Below are positions 44,158-51,829 of a stretch of 64,000 nt of DNA, piece by piece. The stretch lies in contig NC_015573.1 of NCBI RefSeq assembly GCF_000214705.1, forward strand, positions 2,797,001 through 2,861,000, written 5' to 3'. The stretch is from Desulfofundulus kuznetsovii DSM 6115 (lineage in GTDB: Bacteria; Bacillota; Desulfotomaculia; Desulfotomaculales; Desulfovirgulaceae). Below the pieces are notes generated by a model, which made no database searches, was not told the origin of the DNA, and saw only the letters and a program-made list of their open reading frames with translations. A program made the translations under genes and the position numbers. The number at the start of each line of letters is the position of its first letter. The stretch's first letter is position 1.

Positions 44158-45333
44158 CTAAATCCTCCCTTCACCAACCGCTACAACGGTTTCCTCTTCA
44201 ACTTTGAGTTTTCTCCTGCTCTGCCACATGTTGCCTAAAATAATCACTCCGCCTGTGGCCAGGGCTATACACATAATGACGAAACTTGTACTTGTCAGCA
44301 TTTTCACAGTATCTTCGCCCAGCTTTAAAACACCCAGCTGGTGCAGGTAGGTAGGAACGGCTATGGCCCTGCTGATGGAAACAATCAGCATTATGGTGGC
44401 CATGACCAATTTGATCATATATTCCTTGACGTAAGTCGTACCCACAGCTCCCAACTGCACTCCAATTAAGGAACCGGCTAGAATGAGAAGGGTCATCCTG
44501 ATATCTACAAAGCCGCCCAATGCCCAGGTTAAGGTACCTGTTAACCCCATGACAAAGGCAACCACCAGCTCAGTAGCGCTGGCCACAATGGGCGGTACGC
44601 CCAGCAAGTAAATCATGCCCGGAACACCGATAAAACCACCTACGGCTATTGTTGCCGCCAGCATGCCGGTACCCAGGCCCAGAGGGACGATGACCCAGAA
44701 AGAAACTCTGGTGTTGGCCACATTGAAGTTTATTACCGGCGGGAGCGAGAACTTCTTAATTTTTTCCGCAAGCCCGGAAGTCGTATCCTCCCTCTTTATA
44801 TGCATTGCTTTTCTGGCATCATAAAGCATATACAAACCTAAAAGAGTAAGAACGGACACAAATGCCAGGCTTACGTAAAGGTTTGAACCGGCCGCACCCC
44901 ATTTGGCAAAAATTAATTTTTGAATGCGTATCCCTATTTGCACGCCAATTACCGCCGAAATGGCCATAATCAGACCCAGCTTGATATCCACCTGACCATA
45001 CTTGTAACGCTTGTAGGCTCCCACCATAGCCTTGGGAAACTTGTGACACATATTGCTGGCCACGGCGATGGCCGCCGGCGCACCCAAACTCATCATGCCG
45101 GGAGTCAGCACAAAGGCTCCTCCGGACCCAATAAAGCCGCTGATCAGCCCCCCCAGAAAGCCCAGGACTATCAGGTAAAGCATCCCAAAGGCGTCCAGCC
45201 GGACAAACTGCTTAACCACATCGCCCGAGCCAAGCACTTCCCCGGCTGCTTCACCCACAGAGGGAATGGAAAGCAAAAACAATGCCCCGAGGGCTGCCAG
45301 GCTCCAGCGCATTATTCTTTTACGGCGCTCCAT
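44158..45333 (-). CDS. TauE/SafE-family sulfite or organosulfonate exporter-type permease
   Basis: A 391-residue membrane protein with a signal-like first helix (LAALGALFLLSIPSVGEAAG) and about nine further helices. The TauE halves are recognisable: GFLGGLISGFIGSGGAFVLTPGMMSLGAPAAIAVASNM and GLGTGMLAATIAVGGFIGVPGMIYLLGVPPIVASATELVVAF. Both carry the G-rich motif of the family. Members export sulfite, sulfoacetate or similar anions, or import related compounds. Preceded by a small membrane gene and a sigma-54 promoter. In a probable sulfate reducer a role in sulfur anion traffic is attractive but not shown. Confidence 0.88.
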   Translation of the reverse strand: MERRKRIMRWSLAALGALFLLSIPSVGEAAGEVLGSGDVVKQFVRLDAFGMLYLIVLGFLGGLISGFIGSGGAFVLTPGMMSLGAPAAIAVASNMCHKFPKAMVGAYKRYKYGQVDIKLGLIMAISAVIGVQIGIRIQKLIFAKWGAAGSNLYVSLAFVSVLTLLGLYMLYDARKAMHIKREDTTSGLAEKIKKFSLPPVINFNVANTRVSFWVIVPLGLGTGMLAATIAVGGFIGVPGMIYLLGVPPIVASATELVVAFVMGLTGTLTWALGGFVDIRMTLLILAGSLIGVQLGAVGTTYVKEYMIKLVMATIMLIVSISRAIAVPTYLHQLGVLKLGEDTVKMLTSTSFVIMCIALATGGVIILGNMWQSRRKLKVEEETVVAVGEGRI

Positions 45334-45334
45334 C

Positions 45335-45580
45335 TTAATGCACCCCTTTCTTTAAAGGCTTGATATCAAACATTTCCAGGAGATAATTCGCAAAAGAACC
45401 GTGAATGATGGAAAAAGTTATGGCTGTTATGATAACGCCTGCGGCAGCCAGGCCCCCTCCCCGGGAAAAGTAACCGGTCACGGTATGTTCGTTTAGAAAA
45501 ACTAAAAGATACGCCGCCAAAGTAATAATCCCCCAGGTAATTACATGCCTGACAGCTTTCCCCTGATTATTTTTTTTCAT
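45335..45580 (-). CDS. Small two/three-helix membrane protein
   Basis: An 81-residue protein with GGGGAGG 10 bases before the ATG. Hydrophobic segments: VITWGIITLAAYLLVFLN and AAAGVIITAITFSIIHGSFANYLL. First gene behind the sigma-54 promoter and 1 base from the TauE gene, so likely a small subunit or assembly factor of that exporter. No named family recognised. Confidence 0.72.
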   Translation of the reverse strand: MKKNNQGKAVRHVITWGIITLAAYLLVFLNEHTVTGYFSRGGGLAAAGVIITAITFSIIHGSFANYLLEMFDIKPLKKGVH

Positions 45581-45687
45581 AAGTTATCTACCTCCCCCTC
45601 CGGGAAATGCTTTCACTTGGAACCGCAAATGAGCTACCCGATTTTGCCCCTCACCTCCTTAAAAACCGAAACTTTTGTGATCAATGG

Positions 45688-45702
45688 TGCAAAGCCTGTG
45701 CC
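45688..45702 (-). promoter_or_regulatory. Sigma-54 (-24/-12) promoter of the TauE operon
   Basis: On the minus strand the sequence is GGCAC-AGGCT-TTGCA. The invariant GG and GC are exactly 12 bases apart, as the sigma-54 consensus (TGGCAC-N5-TTGCA) requires. Transcription would start near 45676, about 95 bases before the first ATG. A sigma-54 activator is encoded just upstream at 46500-47861. Confidence 0.8.
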
Positions 45703-45783
45703 TTTAGGCACAAAAAAAAGGCCCGTAATTTCAAGGCCCCACAGAGTTGTCTTAATTTTCCGACTGCTTAAATCATGGTCAGC

Positions 45784-45800
45784 TGTTGAACTTCTCAACA
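45784..45800. promoter_or_regulatory. Proximal activator site (TGTTGA-N5-TCAACA)
   Basis: Perfect 6-base inverted repeat with 5-base spacer, about 110-125 bases upstream of the predicted start site. Likely enhancer for the sigma-54 activator of 46500. Confidence 0.7.
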
Positions 45801-45879
45801 CAAAGCTTTTTCAACCGGGATTTCATGCCCCAACGCCGGACTTCTCCCACCCGCCGGCCGGACCGCCGTCCTTTCGTAA

Positions 45880-45896
45880 TGTTGATTTTTTCAACA
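45880..45896. promoter_or_regulatory. Distal activator site (TGTTGA-N5-TCAACA)
   Basis: Same arms and same spacer length as the site at 45784, 96 bases (about nine helical turns) further upstream; spacer is TTTTT. Confidence 0.7.
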
Positions 45897-45965
45897 AGCT
45901 GCTTGAGAATGTGTGTGCAATATCATGTTCAGGAAAGTGGCGGCATAAAAATTTTTCATGCTTTT

Positions 45966-46457
45966 TTACTGCTGATAGTAATCACTCAACACTTTAAACA
46001 CATCTACGATACGTACAACACCCAGCAGGCGCCCCCGGTCCAAAACGGGCAGGGAATTAACGCTGTACTTTAAAAAAGCGCGAACCACGTCCAAAAGATC
46101 ATCATCAGCCTGTACCGTAGCCACCTTATAAGGTCGCATTATATCCCGGACCCGCATGCGAGAACCCTCTTTCAATTTTTGTAAAAAATACCAGCTCCAT
46201 GACTCCGATTTAAACAGGGGATCTTTAAGTAGTTCATATAATCCGACTGCCGTCAGAATACCGCGCAGAGTTAAAATACCGCTTAGATTCCCGTTTTGGT
46301 CCAGTACAACCAGAATACGGCTGCCGTGCCACGGCCTTCCTTCAAGGTGGAGGGATTGCCTCAAAGCCTGAATGCCCTCGTGAAGGGTGGCATCCTCGGT
46401 AATAGTGGTAAACTGCTCAATGGGAATCATAATTTCCCGGGCTTTTCGCGGAAGCAT
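45966..46457 (-). CDS. CBS-domain pair protein
   Basis: A 163-residue protein with two CBS motifs: AREIMIPIEQFTTITEDATLHEGIQALRQ...LSGILTLRGILTAVGLYELL and VRDIMRPYKVATVQADDDLLDVVRAFLKYSVNSLPVLDRGRLLGVVRIVDVFKVL. Paralogue of 42793. It follows the sigma-54 activator by 42 bases and is probably in the kinase-activator operon. Adenine nucleotide sensing is the family role. Confidence 0.88.
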   Translation of the reverse strand: MLPRKAREIMIPIEQFTTITEDATLHEGIQALRQSLHLEGRPWHGSRILVVLDQNGNLSGILTLRGILTAVGLYELLKDPLFKSESWSWYFLQKLKEGSRMRVRDIMRPYKVATVQADDDLLDVVRAFLKYSVNSLPVLDRGRLLGVVRIVDVFKVLSDYYQQ

Positions 46458-46499
46458 GGGTAGTCCCCCCCCTGGTAAATCAAGGAAGCAAACAGGATC

Positions 46500-47861
46500 T
46501 TAATCGATAATACCCAGTTCTTTCATTTTTAAATAAAGCGAACTCCGGTTCATCTTCAGCGCCTGGGCGGCTGCGGAACGGTTCCAGTTATGCTCCTCCA
46601 GGGCCTGCAGAATGATCTCCCGCTCCACTTCGGCGATCATTTCTTTAAAGGAATCCCCGCTCAAACCCTTTAACCAGTGCAGGCGCCGGGAACTTTTGCG
46701 GATGTTGCGGGGCAGGTCCTCCACCGTTAGCAGGGGACCGGTGGACATCAATACGGCCCGCTCGCAAACATTTTTCAATTCCCGCACGTTGCCCGGCCAG
46801 TCATATTCCAGCAGCAGTTTCATGGCCTGGTCCGTAAACCCGGTCACCTGTTTTTTGTACTCGGCGTTGCAGAGTTTAATCATATGTTCAACCAGCACGG
46901 GAATGTCATCCTTGCGCTCCCTCAAAGGCGGCAGGTAGATATCCACCACGTTCAGGCGGTAAAACAGGTCCTCCCGGAAAGTACCTTCGGCAATGCAATT
47001 TTCCAGGTCCTTATTGGTGGCGGCAATAATGCGTACGTCCACCTTGATGGTTTCGGTGCCTCCCAGGCGCTCAAATTCCCGCTCCTGGATGACGCGGAGC
47101 AGCTTGGCCTGGAGGCTCAAGGACATCTCCCCGATTTCATCGAAAAAAATAGTTCCCCGCTGAGCCAGCTCAAATTTGCCCGGCTTTGATGTTATCGCGC
47201 CGGTAAAGGCGCCCTTTTCATAACCGAACATTTCACTCTCCAGGAGATTCTCGGGTATGGAGGCACAGTTGATTTTAATAAAAGGCTTATCGCGCCGGTC
47301 GCTGTTGTAATGTATCGCCCTGGCCACAAGTTCTTTACCGGTACCGCTTTCGCCGCGGATAAGCACGGTGGCATTGGAATTGGCCACCCTTCCGATAGCC
47401 TTGTACACTTTTTGCATCTCCGGGGATAACCCAATCATGACATCGGCCCGCTCAATAACATCCCGGGCGGTCAAGGAGGGGGTTTTTCGCATCAGCCTCT
47501 TAACCTCTGTGGCTTTTTTAACCGTTTCAATAAGTTCATTAACCTGAAGAGGTTTTAAAAGGTAGTCGAAAGCACCCATCTTCATGGCTTCGATGGTACT
47601 TTGAGTGGAACCGTAAGCCGTAATGAGAATAATGGGAGTATCCTGCCCCTTTAAGCGCACCAGTTCCAGGACCTTGATCCCGTCTACTTCCGGCATGCGG
47701 ATATCCATTATTACCGTTGCCGGATCAAGCGTGGTTATTTTTTCTAACCCCTCCCGGCCGTCCCGTGCCGTCTCCACACGATAACCGTAGTCGGTAAGAA
47801 TGTCTTTAAGGCTTTGCCGTACGCTCTCTTCATCGTCGACAACTAAAATCAAATCTTCCAT
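46500..47861 (-). CDS. NtrC-family sigma-54-dependent response regulator
   Basis: A 453-residue activator from ATG 47861 (AGAGGTGA upstream). Receiver domain with Asp53 in VIMDIRMPEVDG. Central AAA+ domain with Walker A GESGTGKE, the sigma-54 contact loop EKGAFTGAI, Walker B IFFDEIGEMSL and RLGGTETIKVDVRIIAATNKDL. C-terminal Fis-type helix-turn-helix (ILQALEEHNWNRSAAAQALKMNRSSLYLKMKELG). All parts are intact. The kinase gene is 30 bases upstream. The likely target is the -24/-12 promoter at 45688 with its two upstream repeats. Confidence 0.95.
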   Translation of the reverse strand: MEDLILVVDDEESVRQSLKDILTDYGYRVETARDGREGLEKITTLDPATVIMDIRMPEVDGIKVLELVRLKGQDTPIILITAYGSTQSTIEAMKMGAFDYLLKPLQVNELIETVKKATEVKRLMRKTPSLTARDVIERADVMIGLSPEMQKVYKAIGRVANSNATVLIRGESGTGKELVARAIHYNSDRRDKPFIKINCASIPENLLESEMFGYEKGAFTGAITSKPGKFELAQRGTIFFDEIGEMSLSLQAKLLRVIQEREFERLGGTETIKVDVRIIAATNKDLENCIAEGTFREDLFYRLNVVDIYLPPLRERKDDIPVLVEHMIKLCNAEYKKQVTGFTDQAMKLLLEYDWPGNVRELKNVCERAVLMSTGPLLTVEDLPRNIRKSSRRLHWLKGLSGDSFKEMIAEVEREIILQALEEHNWNRSAAAQALKMNRSSLYLKMKELGIID

Positions 47862-47891
47862 CACTTTCACCTCTAAGCAAACACAATCCTG

Positions 47892-49691
47892 CTATGCCCT
47901 GAGATAGACGGTAAACCTGGTTCCCTTGCCCACCTCGCTCTCCACTTCTATCTGCCCGCCATGGGCCTGTACGATCTCGTAGGCAATGGCCAGCCCCAGG
48001 CCGGTCCCCTTCGGCCTGGTGGAATAAAATGGGTCAAAAAGGTGGGCCAGGTTCTCTTTGGGTATGCCGCACCCGGTATCGGCAATGGTCATCGCCACCT
48101 GGTGCCGGTCGGGCAGGTAAGCGGTGGTTATGGATATGGTGCCACCTTCGGGCATAGCCTGGATGGCGTTAAAGATTATATTGACCACTACCCTTTCCAT
48201 TTGTTCTGCGTCCATCCAGACCGGCGGCAGGTCGGTACTCAGATCGAGCAGAAGGTTATATTTGCCGTGATGCATCTCCCGGAAGAATTCAGTCAATTCG
48301 CGAATCAGGACATTTAGATCGCGCTGTACCAGCCGGGCCTCTGCAGGTTTGGTAAAGTACAACAGCTGCTCCACAATGTAGTCCAGGCGAGCAATTTCAC
48401 GCTGAATGGTAGCCAGCGCCTGAGCATTTGGCTGATTATTTTGCAGCCAGTGCTGGATATAGCAACTAATGGAAGTCAACGGGTTGCGGATCTCATGGGC
48501 AACACCGGTAACCAGCTTCCCTAAGGCGGCAAGACGTTCCTGGCGCCGCACTTTCTCCTCCAGGCGCATACGTTCGGTCAGGTCCCGGCAATTAATCACG
48601 GCCCCCAGGAGCTGACCGGAAGCAGTTTTTAAAGGCAAAATGCTCAACAGCAATTGACGGGAATTTTTTTGACCGTTGTTCCAGTTCAGCATCAAATCGC
48701 GAAACGCTTTTTCTTCTTTTAATGTCCGTTGCAGGTAATCTATCAGGGGTGAGTTCTTGGGAAAAAGCTCGTTAATCATAGGGCCTTTAATCCCTTCCGG
48801 CAGGGCGAAAAGTTCCCGGGCCAGGTTATTGGCCAGTACCACCTTACCCCCGGCATTGACTACCACGATGGCTTCATCAATTACGGCCAGCATGGTCTCG
48901 GTGTACAGGTTCAACTCGGCAATGCGACGGGCAAAACCGTTAATCCCCTCTACAATCTCGCCAAGCTCACCGTGGGCTTCAGGCATTGTTTTGGTAAGAT
49001 CTTCTTCCAGGGTTTTCAATCCCTGCCTGATGAACCGCACCTGCATTACAAGGTCACGGAATATATATATGGCCCCTCCAAAACCCGTAAGCACCACAAC
49101 GGCAATTGCCGAATAGGCAATCATTTCGATATGGCGCCGTTTGCCGTAGTAACCCACTTCCGAAAGGTATTCGGCCGAACGGATCACACCTTCCACTTTC
49201 CCGTTGCGGGTGAATGGACGGTAAATTTCAATAATCCCACCTTCTTCAGGACCTAAATTTTGCACCATGCTTTTCCTGTGGGCCATGGTATCCTCAAAGG
49301 CCTTTTTACGCCGGAGGGAAAAATTTTCATCGAAACGACTGGTACCATCAAAAAAAACATGAAGTGGTGCATAATACAATCCGATATGTACTTCAGGATA
49401 CTCACGCTTAACACTGTTAATCTTTTCATTAACAAAATTACCCAGGGCTATTATTTTTTCCTGTCGAGACTTACCCTCCAGACCGTTGTTGACCAGATAA
49501 TCATCCAGGCTGACAGTCAAGTTCTGGTCAAGCAAATAAGCCGCCTGGTTCAGCTTTGCCTTCTGGTGTTCCAGAAGGGAGAGCTCGCTGTTTTTGATAA
49601 TATGCATCATGTAGACGGTAAGAAAAACGGGCAGTACCAGCAGCAGGGTTACCAGAAACAATATACGGTTGCCGTAAAAAAATCTGTGCAA
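47892..49691 (-). CDS. Sensor histidine kinase partner of the NtrC-type regulator
   Basis: About 599 residues from TTG 49691 (GAGGTGG at good spacing; a GTG at 49700 is possible). Helix 1 (ILFLVTLLLVLPVFLTVYM), a periplasmic-type sensor region of about 160 residues, helix 2 (IEMIAYSAIAVVVLTGFGGAIYIF), HAMP-like linker, PAS domain (about 265-370: AVIDEAIVVVNAGGKVVLANN), His block VTGVAHEIRNPLTSISCYIQHW, and ATPase motifs NIIFNAIQAMPEGG, IADTGCGIPKENL and GTGLGLAIAYEIVQAHGG. AtoS/ZraS-like. Ligand unknown; genes controlled suggest a sulfur anion or energy signal. Confidence 0.93.
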   Translation of the reverse strand: MHRFFYGNRILFLVTLLLVLPVFLTVYMMHIIKNSELSLLEHQKAKLNQAAYLLDQNLTVSLDDYLVNNGLEGKSRQEKIIALGNFVNEKINSVKREYPEVHIGLYYAPLHVFFDGTSRFDENFSLRRKKAFEDTMAHRKSMVQNLGPEEGGIIEIYRPFTRNGKVEGVIRSAEYLSEVGYYGKRRHIEMIAYSAIAVVVLTGFGGAIYIFRDLVMQVRFIRQGLKTLEEDLTKTMPEAHGELGEIVEGINGFARRIAELNLYTETMLAVIDEAIVVVNAGGKVVLANNLARELFALPEGIKGPMINELFPKNSPLIDYLQRTLKEEKAFRDLMLNWNNGQKNSRQLLLSILPLKTASGQLLGAVINCRDLTERMRLEEKVRRQERLAALGKLVTGVAHEIRNPLTSISCYIQHWLQNNQPNAQALATIQREIARLDYIVEQLLYFTKPAEARLVQRDLNVLIRELTEFFREMHHGKYNLLLDLSTDLPPVWMDAEQMERVVVNIIFNAIQAMPEGGTISITTAYLPDRHQVAMTIADTGCGIPKENLAHLFDPFYSTRPKGTGLGLAIAYEIVQAHGGQIEVESEVGKGTRFTVYLRA

Positions 49692-49803
49692 TGATCCCAC
49701 CTCTAATAACGGGAATGGGTTTTAACTTAATTGTAATACCGGATAATCCACTTTTGGAAGTGAAAAACTTCCCATTAAAAGACGTAAATAAAGGAGAAAA
49801 TCC

Positions 49804-49926
49804 ATGTATCAACTAAAAGTGCCATTCTCCGAGAGTAAGCTTCTGCAGGCGGGGGATAATATTGGCGTACTGAGGGCCCTCGAGGCCGCCTTGTGTACCT
49901 GGCTTATAGGTACCCCGTGCGGCTGA
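49804..49926 (+). CDS. Small ORF in the treZ leader
   Basis: A 40-codon frame starting MYQLKVPFSESKLLQAGD and ending ALCTWLIGTPCG. AAGGAG lies 7 bases before the ATG, the best ribosome site in this leader. Ends 38 bases before the treZ start. It may be a leader peptide coupling translation to treZ, a remnant of a longer protein, or a small protein in its own right. No family recognised. Confidence 0.45.
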   Translation: MYQLKVPFSESKLLQAGDNIGVLRALEAALCTWLIGTPCG

Positions 49927-49964
49927 ACCGCGGGATCGTTGAACGTAAAGGAACGGTGAACCGG

Positions 49965-51824
49965 ATGGAACCAAACGCGAGCTCTCCTCAACCCCCGGGG
50001 GCCACTTACCTGGGGGGTGGCCGTTGCCATTTCAGGGTGTGGGCCCCCCGGGTAAAGAGCCTGGCCGTGCACATATTGGGACCCCGGGAAAGGCTCGTCC
50101 CTTTACCTAAAGGGAGACGTGACTATTTTTGCGGCACGGTGGAAGGAGTGGAACCCGGAAGCCTCTACTGCTACCTCCTGGATGGGGAAACAGAACGGCC
50201 CGACCCGGCCTCGCGCCACCAACCGGAAGGAGTGTACGGGCCCTCCCAGGTGGTGGACCTGAAATCCTTTGCCTGGAGCGACCAGTGCTGGTTTGGCCCG
50301 GCCAGGGAAAACCTGGTTTTTTACGAGCTTCACGTAGGAACCTTCACCCGGGAGGGAACCTTTGAGGCCATCATACCTCACCTGGAGGAGTTAAAGGAAC
50401 TGGGTATCACCGCTATCCAGCTCATGCCCGTGGCCCAGTTCCCGGGAAGCCGCAACTGGGGCTACGATGGGGTCTACCCCTTTGCCGTGCAAAATTCCTA
50501 CGGAGGGCCCAGCGGGCTGCAGCGCCTGGTGGACGCCTGCCACCAAAAGGGGCTGGCCGTATTTCTTGACGTGGTCTACAACCACCTGGGGCCGGAGGGC
50601 AATTACCTGGGCGACTACGCCCCCTATTTTACAGAACGTCATCGCACCCCGTGGGGACCGGCAGTTAACTTTGACGGGCCGGGTAGCGATGAAGTGCGCC
50701 GCTACTTTATTGAAAACGCCCTGTACTGGGTGCGGAACTTCCACCTGGACGGCTTGCGCCTGGACGCAGTGCACGCCATTATGGACATGTCGGCCATCCA
50801 CTTTCTGGAGGAACTGGCAGAAGAGGTGCACCGGGAGGCGGAACGCCTGGGCCGACGGGTGTACGTGGTGGCGGAAAGCGATCTCAATGACGCCCGCCTC
50901 ATCCGGCCCCGGGCGGTGGGCGGTTACGGCCTGGACGCCCAGTGGTGCGACGACTTCCATCACGCCCTGCACGCCCTCCTGACGGGCGAAAGACTGGGGT
51001 ACTACCGGGATTTCGGAGAGCTTTTTCACTTGACCAAAGCCTTTCGGAAGGGCTACGTGTATACGGGCCAGTACTCGGAATACCGGCAGCGCAGGCATGG
51101 CGGCCCCACGGATTTATGCCAACCATACCGTTTTGTGGTTTTTACCCAAAACCACGACCAGGTAGGCAACCGGGCCGGGGGCGAAAGGCTCAGCAGCCTG
51201 GCCTCCTTTGAGGACCTCAAGCTGGCGGCGGCAGCAGCTATCCTCTCCCCATACATACCCCTGCTCTTCATGGGGGAGGAGTACGGGGAAACAGCCCCTT
51301 TTCTCTACTTCACCAGCCACACTGACCCCAGCCTGGCCGAGGCGGTGCGAAAGGGGCGCCGGGAGGAATTTTCCGCCTTTGCCTGGCAGGAGGTACCGGA
51401 CCCGCAGGACGAGCAAACCTTCCTGCGTTCCCGCCTTAACCGGGACCTCCGCCGGCAGGGCCACCACCGGGTGCTCTACGGGTTTTACCGGGAGTTGCTG
51501 TGGTTGCGCCGGCAGGTACCGGCTCTTCAAGACCCCAAGTGGGAAAACATGGAGGTTAATTCTTATCCCGAAGAGCTGGTCCTTGTGGTACAGCGATGGA
51601 ATAACGGGGCCAGGGCTTGCCTTATTCTCTCTTTCAAAGATATCCCGGTTTTCTTGAACCTGCCCCTGGAACCGGGACGCTGGCAAAAGCTTTTGGATAC
51701 CGCGGAAGAGCGCTGGCTGGGCAATGGCAGCACTGTACCGCCGGTACTGTCGTCTTTGGGAAGAATAGAGCTTGCCCTGCCGCCTAAGACGTGTATCTTA
51801 CTGGAACATTTGAAGGAGGGCTGA
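49965..51824 (+). CDS. treZ: Malto-oligosyltrehalose trehalohydrolase
   Basis: About 619 residues from ATG 49965; a GTG at 49956 with AAAGGA close by is the alternative. An N-terminal CBM48-like domain (RCHFRVWAPRVKSLAVHI) precedes the GH13 barrel: VYNHLGPEGNYLGDY, DGLRLDAVHAIMD (nucleophile Asp), VYVVAESDLND (acid Glu) and FTQNHDQVGNR. These fit TreZ rather than branching enzyme. It releases trehalose from maltooligosyltrehalose made by TreY, encoded two genes downstream. The next gene starts 5 bases after its stop. Confidence 0.94.
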   Translation: MEPNASSPQPPGATYLGGGRCHFRVWAPRVKSLAVHILGPRERLVPLPKGRRDYFCGTVEGVEPGSLYCYLLDGETERPDPASRHQPEGVYGPSQVVDLKSFAWSDQCWFGPARENLVFYELHVGTFTREGTFEAIIPHLEELKELGITAIQLMPVAQFPGSRNWGYDGVYPFAVQNSYGGPSGLQRLVDACHQKGLAVFLDVVYNHLGPEGNYLGDYAPYFTERHRTPWGPAVNFDGPGSDEVRRYFIENALYWVRNFHLDGLRLDAVHAIMDMSAIHFLEELAEEVHREAERLGRRVYVVAESDLNDARLIRPRAVGGYGLDAQWCDDFHHALHALLTGERLGYYRDFGELFHLTKAFRKGYVYTGQYSEYRQRRHGGPTDLCQPYRFVVFTQNHDQVGNRAGGERLSSLASFEDLKLAAAAAILSPYIPLLFMGEEYGETAPFLYFTSHTDPSLAEAVRKGRREEFSAFAWQEVPDPQDEQTFLRSRLNRDLRRQGHHRVLYGFYRELLWLRRQVPALQDPKWENMEVNSYPEELVLVVQRWNNGARACLILSFKDIPVFLNLPLEPGRWQKLLDTAEERWLGNGSTVPPVLSSLGRIELALPPKTCILLEHLKEG

Positions 51825-51829
51825 TACCG

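Larger units (their letters stand above)
45581..45965. other. Regulatory intergenic region between CBS gene and TauE operon
   Basis: No gene is present. It holds the -24/-12 promoter and two identical-arm inverted repeats listed separately. A GTGCCTTTAGGCAC hairpin with an A/T run (45698-45720) overlaps the -24 element and might also end transcription coming from the CBS gene. Poly-T/CA-rich DNA surrounds the two repeats. Confidence 0.6.
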
